Shown piece after piece: positions 63,101 through 64,000 of a DNA stretch of 64,000 nucleotides. This DNA comes from Pseudomonas cichorii. GTDB taxonomy: Bacteria; Pseudomonadota; Gammaproteobacteria; Pseudomonadales; Pseudomonadaceae. The translations under genes and the position numbers were made by a program. The notes under the pieces were generated by a model. The model had not been told where the DNA came from. It worked only from the letters and a program-made list of their open reading frames with translations, and did no database searches. Each line of letters starts with the position of its first letter. Within the stretch, counting starts at the first letter, position 1. The stretch lies in NCBI RefSeq assembly GCF_003700275.1, contig NZ_RBRE01000064.1:90848-154847 (forward strand), read 5' to 3'.

Positions 63101-64000
63101 ACTGACATCAGCAGCATTGAGATCGGTCAACTTGACCGTATCGACCTTGCCAGCGCGCGCTTCATTGGCGTAGTAGATGGTGTCCTGGCCCGAGCCCTTG
63201 CCGAACAGATAAGTGTCGTCACCGGCACCACCGTCAAGGCGGTCATTGCCTGCCCCGCCGTCGAGGATGTCATTACCGGCACCGCCGTTGAGGGTGTCAT
63301 TGCCCGAACCGCCTTGCAGCAGATCATTACCCTCGTCGCCATTCAGGGTATCGGCACCGGTGCCGCCCGACAGAATGTCATTGCCTGCGCCGCCACTGAG
63401 TGTGTCGTCGCCTGCACCGCCATCGATCAGGTCATCGCTGGCAAAACCGCTCAGCGCCTGATCGGCAGTACTGCTAGTGAGCACTTGCGCTTTTATCAGG
63501 CTCTGATCCCAGGAACTGCCATCGGCAAACTCAATGCGATCAATCTGGTAACCGGCTGTTGCGTCGCTCATGAAGTGATAAACGACACGCAAACTGTCGG
63601 TCGCTCCGTTGATACGGACAACCAGGTCATAGCCATCGCGCGCAACGCTGACATCGGCCGCATTCAGGTCAACCAGCTTGATGGTATCGAGCTTGCCGAC
63701 ACGGGCTTCGTGGGCGTAGTTGATGGTGTCCTGACCCGAGCCTTTACCGAACAGGTAGATATCGTCACCGGCACCGCCGTCCAGACGGTCATTGCCAGCG
63801 CCGCCATCAAGCACGTCGTTGCCAGCACCGCCATTGAGGGTGTCATTGCCCGAACCGCCTTGCAGCAGATCGTTGCCGTCTTCGCCATTCAAGGTATCGG
63901 CTCCGGCACCACCCGACAGACTGTCGTTGCCCGCGCCGCCACTGAGAGTGTCGTCACCGGCACCGCCATCGATCAGGTCATCGCTGGCATAGCCCCACAG
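60116..64000 (-). CDS. Giant RTX calcium-binding protein, C-terminal part
   Basis: Open frame of 1294 codons running off the right edge, so the N-terminus is missing. It consists of hemolysin-type GGxGxDxUx nonapeptides (GGAGNDTLNGGAGNDVL) alternating with an HCBP-related segment (LDTVKLxDLNAADVSV to FADGSxWDQxxIK). Six copies of a 182-residue unit repeat with an exact 546-nt period. The last 100 residues (YEFGIGSGRDTISNYDTSSGTDVLQFG, ending AVLAANWQ) form the C-terminal capping and probable type I secretion signal. It is likely an exported adhesin, toxin or enzyme; the catalytic part, if any, is outside the window. Confidence 0.92.
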   Translation of the reverse strand: MWGYASDDLIDGGAGDDTLSGGAGNDSLSGGAGADTLNGEDGNDLLQGGSGNDTLNGGAGNDVLDGGAGNDRLDGGAGDDIYLFGKGSGQDTINYAHEARVGKLDTIKLVDLNAADVSVARDGYDLVVRINGATDSLRVVYHFMSDATAGYQIDRIEFADGSSWDQSLIKAQVLTSSTADQALSGFASDDLIDGGAGDDTLSGGAGNDILSGGTGADTLNGDEGNDLLQGGSGNDTLNGGAGNDILDGGAGNDRLDGGAGDDTYLFGKGSGQDTIYYANEARAGKVDTVKLTDLNAADVSVARDGYDLVIRITGTTDTLRVVYHFMSDATAGYQIDRIEFADGSFWDQTAIKTQVLQGTEADETLAGTGSDDVINAAAGDDVVSGGSGNDTLSGGSGADTLNGEDGNDVLNGGDGKDSLYGGNGNDLLDGGAGNDTLDGGNGDDTYLFGKGSGQDSIYYAYESRADKLDTVKLIDLNAADVSVRREGNDLLIRVLGSTDSLRVVSHFTSDATYGYQIDRIQFADGSTWNQAVIKSAVLQGTDADETLAGTASDDSIDAGAGDDTVNGGSGNDTLSGSKGADTLNGEAGDDLLLGGVGNDTLNGGLGNDVLDGGAGNDRLDGGDGDDTYLFARGAGQDTVYYAYENRAGKLDTVKLLDLNAADVSVRRDGNDLLIRVLGSTDSLRIVYHFMGDATYGYQIDRIQFADGSFWDQAAIKNQVLQGSEAEETLTGTDGDDVIDAGAGDDVINGAAGNDTLMGNTGADTLNGGAGNDLLQGGSGNDTLNGGTGDDILDGGLGNDQLDGGDGNDTYLFGKGAGQDTIYYAYESRADKLDTVRLTDLNVADVSVLREGNDLLIRVLGSTDSLRVVSHFTSDATYGYQIDRIEFADGTIWDQSRIKFQVMQGSDIDETLSGTSSNDLIDAGAGDDTVNGGSGNDTLSGGAGADTLNGDAGDDLLQGGAGNDALNGGDGNDVLDGGAGNDQLNGGNGDDTYLFGKGAGQDTIYYAHEGRIGKLDTVKFADLNVNDVSIARESNDLVIRVNGTTDSLRVMSHFSEDATGGYQVDQLQFADGTIWDQATIKSQMLLGSASDQTLRGYTSNDLINAGDGDDSVFGDAGNDNLSGGAGTDTLYGDAGNDSLFGDAGNDTLYGGTGNDVLNGGAGNDYLIGGDGSDTYEFGIGSGRDTISNYDTSSGTDVLQFGADVSLDDLWFRRSGSDLEVSIIDTNDKVLVSNWYSANEYQVDQFKTADGKTLLDSQVQNLVDSMASFGVDAGAERNLTAAQQTQLEAVLAANWQ
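60500..64000 (-). repeat. Tandem 546-nt repeats in the RTX gene
   Basis: The conserved TGTCCT/TGTCTT landmark of the GQDTI codons occurs at 60997, 61543, 62089, 62635, 63181 and 63727, always 546 bases apart. The units diverge at the base level but keep length exactly. Confidence 0.93.

Noticed and set aside
60116..64000. Regular repeats as a CRISPR array or satellite
   Set aside because: The repeats are in frame, protein coding and follow the RTX nonapeptide rule; the period is 546 bases, not the 60-70 of CRISPR.
1..64000. tRNA or rRNA genes, or a replication origin
   Set aside because: Read for the TTCGA-type T-loop context and known rRNA cores on both strands and found nothing convincing.

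Overview
The window is chromosomal DNA of a gamma-proteobacterium, almost certainly a Pseudomonas and most likely of the P. syringae group. The evidence is gene order (pmbA-yjgA-tldD-nit-yhdP-rng-maf-mreDCB-gatCAB, then ampE/ampD-DUF1631-nadC, then pilA/pilBCD-coaE-yacG, the same blocks known from P. aeruginosa), GC-rich codon use, and Pseudomonas-type REP palindromes with a REP-associated transposase. The species is an inference; no rRNA or tRNA gene is visible.

Layout. 1-12.4 kb: leftward cell-envelope and housekeeping block (pmbA partial, tldD, nitrilase-like amidase, yhdP, rng, maf, mreD, mreC, mreB), with yjgA rightward. 12.6-15.8 kb: gatCAB, rightward. 15.9-21.2 kb: accessory single genes (RlpA-like lipoprotein, Ca/Na exchanger, PcaC-like protein, AEC transporter, RAYT transposase between REP palindromes, PhoD phosphatase). 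21.3-28.2 kb: complete fructose PTS (fruBKA leftward, fruR rightward, a Cra/FruR operator between them), then tatD. 29-33.9 kb: ampE, ampD, a DUF1631 gene and nadC. 34-48 kb: a large tellurium-resistance-type (Ter) stress locus. 48-55.4 kb: type IV pilus genes, with an O-antigen-ligase-like gene after the pilin. 55.4-64 kb: a periplasmic protein, a chemotaxis receptor, an unannotated-looking 27-residue membrane peptide, an AT-rich Sel1-repeat gene, and the C-terminal part of a giant RTX protein that runs off the right edge.

The most interesting system is the Ter locus. Thirteen leftward genes join the metal-binding Ter proteins (TerZ, A, B, C, D, E) to an enzymatic module: ATP-grasp, two phosphoribosyltransferase-fold proteins, two HAD phosphatases and a CitE-like aldolase. 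The fold set suggests synthesis of a ribosylated small molecule. A TerD-trypsin fusion sits inside the same run, and two rightward genes (GYF-AIM24 and TerD-vWA) converge on it. The parts list matches the published comparative-genomic description of Ter systems, but the chemistry and the protease's role are not known to me.

Other points of note: mreC almost certainly starts at ATT; the pilin ends in serine and is followed by a TfpO-like glycosyltransferase; and the RTX repeats keep an exact 546-nt period over six copies.
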